A model generated the notes under the pieces. That model made no database searches. It saw only the letters and a program-made list of their open reading frames with translations, and was not told the origin of the DNA. A program made the position numbers and the translations under genes. DNA of 64,000 nucleotides from Caprella mutica (taxonomy: Eukaryota > Arthropoda > Malacostraca > Amphipoda > Caprellidae), in contig CANNZV010001030.1 in NCBI GenBank assembly GCA_947561585.1, positions 246,350 to 310,349 of the forward strand. Reading direction: 5' to 3'. Below, piece by piece: positions 44,986 through 56,254 of the stretch (position 1 is the stretch's first letter; each line of letters opens with the position of its first letter).

Positions 44986-46511
44986 ACACTAAATTGAGAC
45001 ACGATGGTAAAATAAGTTCTTATAAGGCTAGATTAGTAGCACAAGGGTTCTCAGAGAGATTTGGAATAGATTATGACGAAACTTTCGCACCTGTAGTTAG
45101 ATTTGAATCTGTGCGAACTTTGTTATCGTTGGCAGCTAAACATAATTTAATAGTTCACGACATGGATGTTAATTCTGCATTTTTGTATGGAGAACTCGAA
45201 GAGAATGTCTTTATGCGACAACCTACTGGCTATGTTAAAACGAGAAAGGAGCACCTTGTATGTAAATTAAATAAATCAATGTATGGACTTGAAAAGTCAC
45301 AAAAATGTTGGAATGATTCTTTTGATGCTTATCATAAAACCTTAGACTTTCTTCAATCTAAATGTGACCCCTGTATCTATGTTAAGATGATTAATGATAT
45401 CCCATGTATTGTGAATGTATATGTAGATGATATAATTATAGCATATAAGCACAATGATGACCTGACAAAAATTAAAGCTGATTTGAGTTCAAAATTTGAG
45501 ATGAAAGATTTAGGACAGTTATCCTATTTCTTAGGTGTAAATGTTGTACAAACTAATGGTAAAATTGCCTTAAATCAATCCGCTTTTGTCAAATCACTAT
45601 TGAATAGATTTGATTTTAATAATTGTAAGCCACTGTCCATACCAGCTGATGTTAGTTCCTATCTTGAACAAACTTCAGATGAATGTGAATTGGTTGATGC
45701 GAATAGGTACCAATCTGCAGTAGGCTCATTAGTATACTTATCTACCAAGACTAGACCTGACATTACATATGCTGTTAGTAATGTTTCTAAATTTTGTTCC
45801 AAACCAAATAGGAAACACTGGACAGCTGTTAAATGAATTTTGCGATACCTAAAAGGTACTCAGAATCTTGGTATTATGTATGGAAATGATGAGTCAGAAT
45901 TAGAAGGTTATTCTGACGCCGACTGGGCTGGTGACAGAAATGATAGAAAGAGTACATCAGGATACTGTTTTTTGTTAAATGATTCTATAATCTCATGGCG
46001 GTCTGTCAAACAGACTTGTGTAGCCCTTTCAACAGCAGAAGCTGAATATGTATCTCTTTCTGGCGCTGCTTAAGAAGCGGTATTTCTAATTAAGTTATTG
46101 TTTTATTCTGACGCCGACTGGGCTGGTGACAGAAATGATAGAAAGAGTACATCAGGATACTGTTTTTTGTTAAATTATTCTATAATCTCATGGCGGTCTG
46201 TCAAACAGACTTGTGTAGCTCTTTCAACAGCAGAAGCTGAATATGTATCTCTTTCTGGCGCTGCTTAAGAAGCGGTATTTCTAAATAAGTTATTGTTAGA
46301 TCTTAAGTTATCTAATAAGAATTCTTCAGTAGTTTTATTTGAGGATAATCAGTCTGCTATATGTCTTGCTAAAAATCCTAAAAATCATCCTCGTACAAAA
46401 CACAATGATATCAAGTATCATTATGTTCGAGACTTAATGTCCTCAAATGAAATTGAACTTAAATATTGCGCTAGTGAGGAAATGTTACCTGCTGATAGAT
46501 TTAAAAACTAG
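44985..46511 (+). pseudogene. Copia pol (reverse transcriptase and RNase H), 5'-truncated and broken
   Basis: RT reads I-S-S-Y-K-A-R-L-V-A-Q-G-F, D-Y-D-E-T-F-A-P-V-V-R, H-D-M-D-V-N-S-A-F-L-Y-G and Y-V-D-D-I-I-I-A (catalytic YVDD box). RNase H reads G-Y-S-D-A-D-W-A-G-D, L-S-T-A-E-A-E-Y-V-S-L-S, L-F-E-D-N-Q-S-A and R-T-K-H-N-D-I-K-Y-H-Y-V-R. Lesions are a TGA at 45834-45836 after T-A-V-K, a 195 bp tandem duplication (45908-46102 repeated at 46103-46297) and the same TAA in both copies. Gag, protease and integrase are absent because the 5' end is cut at the LINE junction. The open frame 44949-45836 starts inside the LINE, so its first dozen residues are not Copia. Confidence 0.9.
45908..46297 (+). 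repeat. 195-bp in-frame tandem duplication in Copia RNase H
   Basis: 45908-46102 and 46103-46297 are near-identical; differences include AATGATTC/AATTATTC and GTAGCCC/GTAGCTC. The unit is 65 codons and contains the first RNase H Asp block and the A-E-A-E-Y block. Each copy ends in GCTGCTTAAGAAGCG, so the TAA predates the duplication. Confidence 0.92.
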
Positions 46512-46558
46512 TTAACTTGATTGGAATGATAAATTTATAACTCGTGTGAGACGGAGAT

Positions 46559-46842
46559 TGTTGTATTAATATAGTCACACTTTGTTATTTGTTTATATTT
46601 TGCATTTAGCTAATGTATTTTACCTACTCAGCAGAATTGTCTTATGATAACATTTCCTGGTTTTAGCTATGACTCATGTTGTATACCTAATTGTTTCCTG
46701 TTTATCATTATATAAAAGGATGTGTAAATCTCTCTAGTTTTCAGTTGTCTGCAGTGCATCGCAGAGCGATCACTTATATTAATCACTTATAATAAACTTA
46801 TACTTTTTAACTTGTAATAACCACTGTTAATTTAACCTATGT
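46559..46842 (+). repeat. probable Copia 3' LTR
   Basis: After the last pol stop, a purine-rich GTGAGACGGAGAT runs into TGTTGTATTAATA, the usual Copia LTR start. TATAAAAGG at about 46711-46719 is a promoter-like box and AATAAAC follows near 46792. The 3' boundary is uncertain because no 5' LTR remains for comparison. Confidence 0.55.
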
Positions 46843-46854
46843 TTTATCAAATAC

Positions 46855-47170
46855 TCTTTCTAAATGATGCATAGAAACCAAAGCGTTTTAGTAACGAAAT
46901 AGACAGCAAATTCGATGTCAAATATATATCTATAAGACTATATTGAAGATATATTTTCAGAAGAAAGTTAAAATATCGAACTGTATTTCTTACCTACATC
47001 TACTTTGTTACCTAGAGTACAATTTACGTTTGGGGGCATATCAATTTTATTAATGTTATACATACAAATAAATGGGGAGAAATGAAGTGATGTGTCTGGG
47101 TATCGAACGTGGGCCATGCAGTTCTGGACTCTGGAACGCCACCACTCTGTCAATCTGGATGCATTTGAAT
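46855..47170 (-). repeat. tRNA-derived SINE-like repeat, right of the LINE/Copia block
   Basis: Inverted copy of 42312-42716. The B-box complement GGGTATCGAAC lies at 47098-47108 and the body motifs match. Orientation is opposite to the left copy. Confidence 0.6.
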
Positions 47171-47185
47171 AAAAAAAAATTTATA

Positions 47186-47700
47186 TACACTCAGGCCTAG
47201 CTTTAAAAAAGCGGTAATTATTTTGAGCTATATCTCGAAATGATTACTGTTCGTAGACATAGAAAATGGAGAAAAGTTTTTCGTGATTATTTCACGGCAA
47301 CTAAAAAAAATCAAACTTATAATTCAGAAGAGGTTATTAGAAGTAATTGGTTCAGAAATTCAACATGTCCCATCTTATGGTGAGTTCAGTGTCATCGCAC
47401 CGTTCCATATTTTCGAATACATAAAATTCTGTATATAATAATCATTATTTTACTTTTATTTTCAATTGGTATCCATGATACCAATTAGAATAGAAGTTAA
47501 ATAATAATTATAATATTTTCTTTTCTAACGTGTCTGAAATTGTAGAACCAACCAATAACTTGGAACTTAGTACCCTACTATAGTTCTCTATGATTTAAAC
47601 AAAGAAAACTACTTCATAACTGAGGTGCATTTCATAATTCAGGTCCTTCATTACTCGAGTGCTTCATAAAAAAACTTCATAACTCAGGAGTTTTACTGTA
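47186..47700. mobile_element. left part of the CAGGC-type MITE
   Basis: Parallels 38.62-38.95 kb: CAGGCCTAGCTTTA end, GTTCGTAGACATAG, CAGAAGAGGTTATTAGAAG and AATTCAACATGTCCCAT. Non-coding. Confidence 0.65.
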
Positions 47701-47764
47701 TATTTCTAAACGATACCACGTGCTCTACACTTTCGATGTAGAAAAAAGAATCAAATCGATCTCT

Positions 47765-48120
47765 CTGCATCGTTTAGATATATTTTTAGATTAGCGATGC
47801 AACACTCAAATAAATAAAAAAGAGATATAAACGAAAGCGTTTTAGAAATAGAATAGACACCAAATGCGATACAAAAATCATATCTAATTTGAAGATATTT
47901 GGAAAGTGTTTCGATGGATTGTTGATACCATTAAACTGTGTCAGAACTCTTTCTAAATGACGCATAGAATCTTGATTTTTCATTTCTAAAATAGTAGGAC
48001 ATCGCATCGTTTAGATACATATTTAGATTAGCGATGCAACACTCAAATAAATAAAAAAAGAGATATAAACGAAAGCGTTTTAGTAATGCAATAGACACCA
48101 TATCGATATTAAATACACAT
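47765..48120 (-). repeat. two further partial SINE-like copies
   Basis: TTAGATTAGCGATGCAACAC recurs near 47788 and 48024, each followed by ATAAACGAAAGCGTTTTAG. Both lack the tRNA-like head. CTCTTTCTAAATGACGCAT near 47949 matches the tail of the other copies. Confidence 0.5.
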
Positions 48121-48745
48121 ACATCTATATTAAAAATATTTATTAACTGATACCAATATTTATATTGATACCGATATACAGTATTCAGTACTCTTTCTTA
48201 ATGTTGCAACTATATTTCACTTATTGTTTCTAAATAGTAACGATAAAGAAAAATCTGATCTTTCAAATATATTTTCGGTTGGTGATGCAACACTATTCTG
48301 ATCATAAAGGTATGAAATTTTAAGTCGGTATCTATTCTAAAACGGAATTCCGTAATATAATATATATCTAATTTCTGGTGTTGTTTCGATTCATTTAGGT
48401 AGATATCGGAATTGATCATAAATTATATGAAATTTTAGATATCTATTCTAAAACGGAATTCAATAATATAATAGATATCTATTTACTGGTGTTATTTCGA
48501 TATGCATTAAACGATTTCTGATTAGAAAATAAACGATGCGGACTAGAGTGAAGATTTTTGGATACTGATGGTAGAAACAAATTAGATTTCTAAACAGTCA
48601 AATAATTTAGATACATTCAGTTAGATATCTAATTTAAGTGTATTTCATATCTATTACCGGCATGCGCTAACAGCGCAACGAATTAGACACAACCCGATAT
48701 CGAATAGATTCGGACATGTTTGCCGGGTCTGTGAGCAACAATTGA

Positions 48746-49062
48746 AGGTCCCCTCCAAGCAATTTTTTTTATTGCTTAAATCAACGAGGCTAATGTTTCT
48801 TATCATTTTACTGCAAACCCCATCAAATTTGATAGCATATATTTAATTTTCTATGCTTTTAAAGATTTTTATAATCCAAACTCTACAAAACCTACTTTAC
48901 TTCCGACTTTCTAATTTTCAGTCTGAAGAAGAAGAATGTACACCATTTGTTTTGATTGTCAACAAGGTATTAGGTTTAATAAATCTATTCAATATTCGTG
49001 TAAAGGTATAAAATCGGATAAACTAATTATAAAAACGTTTATATACTTTAGGAAACAATTAA
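48746..49062. mobile_element. TTAA-MITE copy 2 (interrupted)
   Basis: Begins AGGTCCCCTCCAAGC and follows the 40.5 kb MITE to TTTAGGAAACAATTAA, where a second copy starts. The interruption is exactly at a TTAA. Confidence 0.75.
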
Positions 49063-49662
49063 AGGTCCCCTCCAAGCAAATATTTTTATTGCTTTATTCA
49101 ACGAGGCTAATGTTTCTTATCATTTTGCTGCAAACTGCATCGAATTTGGTAGCATATTTTTAATTTTATATGCTTATAGGAGATTTTTATAATCAAATCT
49201 CTACAAAACCTATTTTCTTCCGACTTACTAATTTAAGAAATTTTCAGCCTGAAGAAAAAGAATGTACACCATTTGTTTTGATTGTCAACTAGGTATTAGG
49301 TTTAATATATCCATTTAATATTCGTGTAAAGGTATAAAATTGAATGAACTTATAATAGAAATGTTTATATACTTTAGGAAACAATTAATATCTAAAATAA
49401 TTTAAATAAAGGACGAAAACGCATGGTTTGTTTATAAAATTTAAATTTGTAATCAAAACATAGAGTGTACAATCTTCTTCTTGAGCATCAGATTAGTGAT
49501 TCGCTCAATTGTTGCTCACAGAGTATTAAAAAACTTTAAAAACTAATTATAAAATATATACTGAACCGAATTGTATGCAGTTTGCAGAATAATGATCGTA
49601 GACCTCAGTTCTATAATATTATGTTATAAACTCATTTTTGTCCCGGAGCCTGGAGAGGACCT
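49063..49662. mobile_element. TTAA-MITE copy 3, nested in copy 2
   Basis: Full-length copy with ends AGGTCCCCTCCAAGC and GGCTCC-type inverted (GGAGCCTGGAGAGGACCT). TTAA precedes it (49059-49062) but ATAA follows. The same length, 600 bp, as the copy at 40.5 kb. Confidence 0.8.
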
Positions 49663-49666
49663 ATAA

Positions 49667-49962
49667 GCGAATCACTATATCTGATGATCAAGAAGAAGAT
49701 TGTACACTCTTTGTTTCGATTACAAATTTGAATTTTATAAACAAACCATGCGTTTTCGGTGTTTATTTTAGATATTAATTGTTTCCTAAAGTATATAAAA
49801 GTTTCTATAATAAGTTTATCAAATTTTATGCCTTTACATGAATATTAAATGGATTTATTAAACCTAATACCTAGTTGACAATCAAATCAAATGGTGTAAA
49901 TTCTTTTTCTTCAGGCTGAAAACTTCTTAAATTAGTAAGTCGGAAGTAAAATAAGTTTAGGC
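49667..49962. mobile_element. inverted partial TTAA-MITE copy 4
   Basis: Reverse-complement of the middle-to-left part of the same MITE (GCGAATCACT...GATGATCAAGAAGAAGATTGT through AAGTCGGAAGTAAAAT). It starts directly after copy 3, so the remainder of copy 2 is not found in direct order: a local inversion or template switch is implied. Confidence 0.7.
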
Positions 49963-50220
49963 TTCATAGCTGCCCAAATAAAAAAGTTAGAGGTCAAATG
50001 CACCTGACACCTGAATGCAGGTGTGGTAACTAGGTATATATGAATGCAGTACCTAGGTTGTACAGATTAATCTTAATGATTAAGGAGCATCTTAAAATGA
50101 GCAAGGTACCTTACTCAAATTAAAGGCCCTTTAATTCTTAACTCGATTCCGTCCGCAATTCAGTCATTTCATCTACTATGTTTACTCCATTCCGCAAATT
50201 AGTATGTTTAGGGGAGTAAG

Positions 50221-50475
50221 TTGCAGCTGTGTCTCAATTTGTTTAGAGCAAGAACCAAGTCAACCAACTGCTTATGGCTGGGAGACAGGAGAAGAGACAG
50301 GGGTGAGGAGAGATGCTTGATATGTGGAGAGGTGGGACAGGTGGAGGATTTGTTGCACTTTGTGTTGGATTGTGGAGAGCTGGAGGAGGAGAGGAGGGAG
50401 GCTTTTGAGCTGCAGAGACCGAGGGTGGAGGGGAGACAGGCTGTTGTTGGAGACTTTTTGTTTGGAGAGGAGTGA
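50221..50475 (+). pseudogene. C-terminal finger of an Arg/Glu-rich LINE polymerase
   Basis: The frame reads R-D-R-G-E-E-R-C-L-I-C-G, then E-D-L-L-H-F-V-L-D-C and E-L-E-E-E-R-R-E-A-F-E-L. The Cys-x2-Cys...His-x4-Cys pattern near the C-terminus is typical of LINE RTs. Its E/R-rich style resembles the LINE at 3.8-5.6 kb, which lacks this end, so they may be one family. Truncated at 5'. The LINE 3' tail (to about 50700) is interrupted by the hAT-like composite. Confidence 0.6.
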
Positions 50476-50714
50476 AGAAGAAAGAAAAGCGAAGTTTTGA
50501 TGAAAATGTGGAGGAAGAGGAGGGTGTTAGAAACTAGAAAGAAGAGAAGAGTGAACTGGTTACTGGATGAAGTTGTGGAAGAAGACTGGGGATGATGAAG
50601 CTGATGAGAAGGCGCATTCGAAGATAAACTGACTGACTGACTTGTTTGTTGATATGAGAACTTCTGTCTGCATCCATCCTGATGAGACTAGTAATAGTGA
50701 CTGAAGTTCAGAGA

Positions 50715-50890
50715 TGGGCGGGAAAGTACTTCCCAAGTAACAAGTAAAAGTACTAAGTAACAAGTAAGTACTTCAAGTACTACTTGAAGTACTTTCTAAA
50801 AAGTAATTTGAATAATTACTTAGAACTAGAAGTACTTTTTACAAGTACTTGTTACTTTCCAAGTAAAAAGTACTTTGCAAGGTACATTTT
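50715..50890. repeat. AAGTACTT-rich subterminal iterons, left end
   Basis: AAGTACTT, CAAGTAAC and AAGTAAAAAGTA alternate in both orientations; mirrored at 58444-58770. Confidence 0.8.
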
Positions 50891-51334
50891 TCCTTTCAGT
50901 CAAGAGATTTTAAAAGATTAGTTCTAAAATCTCTACAAAATTAATTCTTTTTCTCATCAAAACTGTATTTACAACAACTGGATAAAAAGTAGAGTTTGAA
51001 GAGGTCCAACATGTTGGAAAATTGTTTGTCAAGCAGTAAAATTGTAAACTTTGTCAAACAGTAGAATCGAAAACTAAGACTGTAAGACATTGTATACTTT
51101 TATGTGATGGTGAATATTTATATATTCTGACATACAATCATGTTTAGAGACTATGAGTTATATTGACCAAATTAAGTACATTGAATATAATTACTTATCG
51201 CCATTCTTGTTCATTCTGGAGTGTTCCAGAGGTGCCAACTTATGAGATGTCCACCTGCATCGGCCGTTAACTTAAGCATTCAGTTCGCCATTTGCATTCG
51301 GCGCGTTAACATGTGTGTGTTTTTTCCTGCTCCC

Positions 51335-51371
51335 CTAGGCTTAAAGTCTAATTGTGCGTGCACAAGCCTAG
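51335..51371. repeat. nested hairpin CTAGGCTT / AAGCCTAG
   Basis: An outer 8-bp stem encloses the palindrome TTGTGCGTGCACAA (51352-51365). Confidence 0.5.
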
Positions 51372-52012
51372 ATGTTCTCGTATACAGATAAGTGTTTTTA
51401 TTATAGCTTTTCTTTTAGTTCTCTAGGATATACAATTTTAGCCACTTTTGCTCGTTATTATAAATTTTAAAAAATTACCTATCTTGCGTGTACTTGAAAA
51501 CAGGCCTTGCTGATAGTTTTTTAAGTGAGCCAGTTAACTACTAACTAGTTATAGGTTGTATGCCTATAGTCTCTTTCCAATAATTTCACAGACAGGGGAA
51601 TTTCGATAACCCCCTGCTTGACCGAAGACAAACCCTAGAAATTCGTGACTAGGGTAAATCTAGTTAGTTAGTTCGAAGCCGGTAATTCGAGACCGTGTTT
51701 ACACTGCAAATATACGCTATATCGTGTATAACTAACTCACTTAATATTTTCGTCCCAAATTTACGGTGACTACTAACCAGTTAACTACTAACTAGCTATA
51801 GGCTTAGCTATGCCTATAGAGTCTCTTTCCAAATTTCACATTGTGAAATTCTTCTCTACTAAGAGAAAAATTATAGACAGGGGAATTTCGATAACCCCCT
51901 GCTAGGATTGATGACTAAAACTCTAAGAATTCGTGACTAGAGTTACTAGTTAGAATAGATAAAGCCGGAAATTCGTGACCGTGCTTAAACTGGATATCTC
52001 AAAAATACGATA

Positions 52013-52192
52013 GGGTCACATAGGTAAATTGCGGCTCCCAAATTAAATAGAAATGTTGCATTGATATCAAAAGAAGCGCGGTGAATAATATAATTTATTA
52101 ATATTATTTTTTAACGTGTGTTTTGAAACCATGATGTTTCTTTTGTTAGAGGCCGCAGTTAGTTAGCGTGCCGCAATTTACCTGCTTGACCC
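52013..52192. mobile_element. 180-bp MITE in hairpin unit 2 (TA target)
   Basis: Ends GGGTCACATAGGTAAATTGC and, inverted, GCAATTTACCTGCTTGACCC, with TA on both sides (52011-52012, 52193-52194). Confidence 0.8.
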
Positions 52193-52625
52193 TATATCTA
52201 GTAACTATTCAACTCTCTTAAAATTTTCGTCACAAATTGGTGACTACCAGTTTACTACTAACTAGCTATAGGCTTAGCTATGCCTATAGAGTCTCTTTCC
52301 AAATTTCACTCAGTGAAATTCTTCTCTACTAAGAGAAATTATAGACAGGGGAATTTCGATAACCCCCTGCTAGGTTTGATGACTAAAACCCTAAGAATTC
52401 GTGACTAGGGTACTAGTTAGCTAGTTCAAGCCGGAAATTCGTGACCGTGCTTTACTGGATTGAACAAATATACACTATATATCGTATAATACTATAACTT
52501 TCTTGAACTTCCTTATTATATTATATGGTAACTTTACATATGTGCAATAATACTCAAAATGAAAAATTTTAACGGGTACAAAGTGGCGTAAATTGTAAAT
52601 AATACTTGTTTGTAATCATTGCCTA

Positions 52626-52827
52626 GGGTCCCACAGGTAAATTGCGGTCCAATTGCAGTCTTTGCAAGAACTTTTCTAAACTTTTTGATTCGAATTTTTA
52701 TTGAAATTTGTTCAGGTATCTGAAGTAGCGGAATTGCATTCAATATTTTATTATTGTTTGAAGCTATGATATTTCTGTGGTTAGAGGACACAGTTAGTTA
52801 GTGTACCGCAATTTACCTGCTTTACCC
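52626..52827. mobile_element. 202-bp MITE in hairpin unit 3 (TA target)
   Basis: Same family as 52013-52192: GGGTCCCACAGGTAAATTGC and inverted GCAATTTACCTGCTTTACCC, flanked by TA. A right-end remnant lies near 53736-53774. Confidence 0.8.
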
Positions 52828-53920
52828 TATCTAGCTTATAATTGGTAGCTACTTAAAGATTGATATTGCTACTAGTGCTATGTATTCCATTCAAGAAGCA
52901 CCATGAATTTATGGATACAATTAATAATAATAATCCAGTTAACTACTAACTAGTTATAGGTTATATGCCTATAGTCTCTTAACAATAACTTCACATCGTG
53001 AAATTTTCTCTGATTCAGAGATATAATATAGACAGGGGAATTTTGAAGAGAAATCCTAAAAATTTGTGACTAAGGTAAATCTAGTTAGTTAGTTTGAAGC
53101 CGGTATTTTGAGACCGTGCTTTCACTGGAAATATCAAATATACGCTACGCTATATTGTGTATAATTTTTCAACTCTTTATAAAAATTTCGTCGCAAATTC
53201 ATGGTGACTACTAACTAGCTACAGGCCTATTGAGGCCTATTGACTACTAACTAGCTACAGGCCTATTGAGTCTCCTTCCATATAAACTCACATTATGAAA
53301 ATTTTCTGTTTCAGAACAATTTGAGAGGGGATTTCGATATTCACTACTATGATTGAAGACAGTCTCTATGAATTTTCAGCTAGGGCAACTAGTTAGCTAT
53401 TTTAGCCGGGAATTTGTGACCCGAGCTTGTACTGGCTACATCTAAGGAACACTAGACATATCGTGTAACTTGAACTTTAGTCTCAAGTACCAATATTAAT
53501 TTCTTAACAAATACAGACTGTTAATACCACTACAGATATGTTTTGCAATTGCATATCCAAGTCTAGTTCTTCAATAAAAATTTTGCTGGAAGCCAGTTAA
53601 CTTACTAGTTATATGCTAATGCCTACAGTCTCTTCCCAAATGAATTTGCAATGTTAAGTTTTTCTCTGATTCAGAGAATTAACAGGGGAATTTCGATAAC
53701 CTCCTGCTAGGATTCAAGACTGTTCATAGTTTTTCTAGTAGGCCAGTTTACTATGTGTCGTAATATACCTACTTAACCCTAAACCCTAATTACATATATT
53801 CCCCGATAAATTCTTCTGCGACTCGGGAATTGACGAAGAGTTGAAGACTGTTCAATACGTTGTTGCACTAGAGCAACAATTAGTTCAACCGGAAATTTGG
53901 TACACATAGTTACATAAAAC

Positions 53921-55850
53921 CTGTATTTCAAAATTATTTCTTATTTTGGAAATTCAAAAATTAGTGTCTATAGGTATGAAGATTGGTCATAGAGAAGAAT
54001 AATAATTTTCGGTTCAGTTTTCTCGTTCATAGAAGACGTGGAGGACTTCATTTATTTATAAATTTATCTAAGCCATTGAATCTGCATATCCATTATTAAC
54101 GTTATTAATTAGAACATTGAAGAACTGTAGTTGGTTCAATGGAATAAATTTGTCTCGTGGCCTCTATTGATTTTGAAGATGATTACTTTTCTGTCCATAT
54201 AGAGAATAATACCGTAGATATTAGAAATTGGAAAACATTTCTAACTCAGGTAAGTTTGTAGCTAAAGGCTCTACTTGTGAATCATGCAACTTAAGTCATG
54301 TATTCTATATTGGCAAAATTAAGAACTGAAAGTTACTTGTCTACGTACTATTTAATTTACTTAATTGATAGATGAATTCGTATATGAATGGACTGTTGCA
54401 GAGAGAGAGAGAGCACTGTTGTTATTAGTTATGAAAGAAATTTTATTTTATTTATTCCTAATCATTAGAAAGGAATGATTTTTAATTGATGCAACAAATT
54501 TGAGCAAAATTCTATTAATTGTGACGTTTTTATTTTTATCAAACTGTTGACTCTCTGCCTTCCAGCAGTTTAAGGGGGAGGTTTATTCTTTATAATTTTA
54601 GAACGTCTTAAAATTAATGCTCTCAAAATTGTCAATAGTAACTTACAAAAGAATAGAAATTGATGATGATTATCCAGCTTAAAGTATTTAGACACCCTTT
54701 CATTACTTTAGTTTCGTAAGCGTTGAAGGTATTTTTGTTTTCAAGCTTTCGATTGAAAAGATTTCTATTCATCATCAGGAGAAGTGTGGAAAACGTGGCC
54801 TTCAACTCTGAGTTTATATAACCTCTGATAATATATATTTCCAGTTGAATATGAATCTTTTCAATCAGTTTAGTAAGCATAAACCATAATTCTCAAAGTA
54901 TTGTAATTAGCTACCACTGATGCATAAACTTGAAGAATGTACATTTCTTATAAATGTATTAAATTTTATTTAAAATAGATGGGATTATGTATGCTAAGAC
55001 TCTACCTCTCACATTAATGTACTAGAACTGAAGGCCATTTTTATCCGGTTGGCAGGGCCTTTTCAAATGACATTTAGTTTGTCCACATCAAAATATTTAC
55101 TGTCAAGACTTCAAATATTCAGTCATGCTCTCGTATTAGTTAAAGATTTTGACAACGTCTGTTAGAAGACTTATTTTCTGTGAAAAAATATACTTTTATC
55201 AAAACATTCATGCTGATAAAGTAAGTTGGTATTTTGATGGGATTACCGAATAGTAGCTGATATCTAACGTTTAAGTATCATGAGGCTTTATAAAATTTAG
55301 GAAGACCAAGTGCAACAGTGTTCATTACCCCTTTTGCGGTACAAAATCAGTATCATGTGTTTTTAGTGCAGAATTTCCGCCAAACCTCTATAAACAACAT
55401 AGCTAGATCACAAGTGGTATATTTCTTGAGTAGACAGAAAATTGATCCCATGCAATTTAATGATGTAAATTATTGATATAAAGTTTTCTTATAATACTGG
55501 ATTATGTACAGTGAAATCGCTTGCAGTAAAGAGTGTTAGTTATTGAATTAGTGCTGGTATCCTGGATACCAATTAAAATAAAAATTAAATAAGACTAACC
55601 ACTCCCATGTACAAATGATCTTGGAAGTTTCTTCTGTTTTGAATTTTGAAAAATTATTTCCCTCTGGAAAGTATTGCTTTTAGAATTTCAACCTATTAAT
55701 TAATGAGATATGGTACAAGCTCAATGATCTATACATCAAGTTCCAACTTTCAAAGTTATGGATGTATAAAGATTTTGTATCATGAGACTATTTCAATTAC
55801 TTTTTACACCACGTTTGGGAAATAATGAATTCCTGATTAAATGAGGTATT
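53921..55850. other. interior of the hAT-like composite, no gene seen
   Basis: AT-rich with a (GA)n run at about 54401-54413. Minus-strand frame 54632-54880 and others show no motif. Confidence 0.4.
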
Positions 55851-55853
55851 TTA

Positions 55854-56150
55854 ATGTCAATTCAAATTCTGTCTATATTTAACCTTCAAAGAGTACATGG
55901 ATTAGATTTCGTGGAGAGTCTAATCAACTCTGTAAGTTTCCGAAAATCATACAAACAGTACCTATCTATTTCAAAAATAGGTAGACGGATTGAAGCAATT
56001 ATGGAAGAGGCAGGAATCGACATCGCTAATTTTAATCTCTGCACTTGTGCAGCAGCTGCCTGTTCTTTCTTGAACCATAATATTACCATTGACGATATTC
56101 AAGGTCGCAGGTTGGGCCAACGTTACAATTTTCTGATGCTCTTATTTTAA
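55854..56150 (+). CDS. unrecognised open frame inside the composite element
   Basis: A 98-residue frame from ATG 55854 to TAA 56148-56150. It has a plausible folded-protein composition (M-E-E-A-G-I-D-I-A-N-F-N-L-C-T-C-A-A-A-A-C-S-F, then D-D-I-Q-G-R-R-L-G-Q-R-Y-N-F) but matches no family I know, and lacks hAT transposase signatures. It could be a chance frame, a fragment of a captured gene, or part of an exon: CTCT|GTAAGT at about 55930 is a donor-like site within it. It lies about 100 bp before the perfect inverted repeat. Confidence 0.25.
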   Translation: MSIQILSIFNLQRVHGLDFVESLINSVSFRKSYKQYLSISKIGRRIEAIMEEAGIDIANFNLCTCAAAACSFLNHNITIDDIQGRRLGQRYNFLMLLF

Positions 56151-56254
56151 ATTCATACTTGAAAATTGGTTGGTCTCATCTTTTGCTGCGTTCTTTAAAA
56201 TCTCATAAGTTGGCACCTCTGGAACACTCCAGAATGAACAAGAATGGCGATAAG

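Larger units (their letters stand above)
51531..53920. repeat. tandem array of about six multi-hairpin units
   Basis: Diverged direct copies start at 51531, 51778, 52248, 52936, 53205 and 53593. Each core is about 250 bp with the same order: CTATAGGC..GCCTATAG hairpin; AATTTCAC..GTGAAATT hairpin; TTCTCT..AGAGAA hairpin; CAGGGG-AATTTCGATAAC-CCCCTG hairpin; ACCCTA..TAGGGT hairpin; and AAGCCGG..CCGTGCTT hairpin, then an AT tail with TATATCGTGTATAA and TTTTCGTC[AG]CAAATT. Paired changes appear between copies (for example ACCCTA/TAGGGT versus ACTCTA/TAGAGT). Units two and three are lengthened by MITE insertions. Not coding; family not recognised. Strand of any transcript unknown. Confidence 0.75.
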
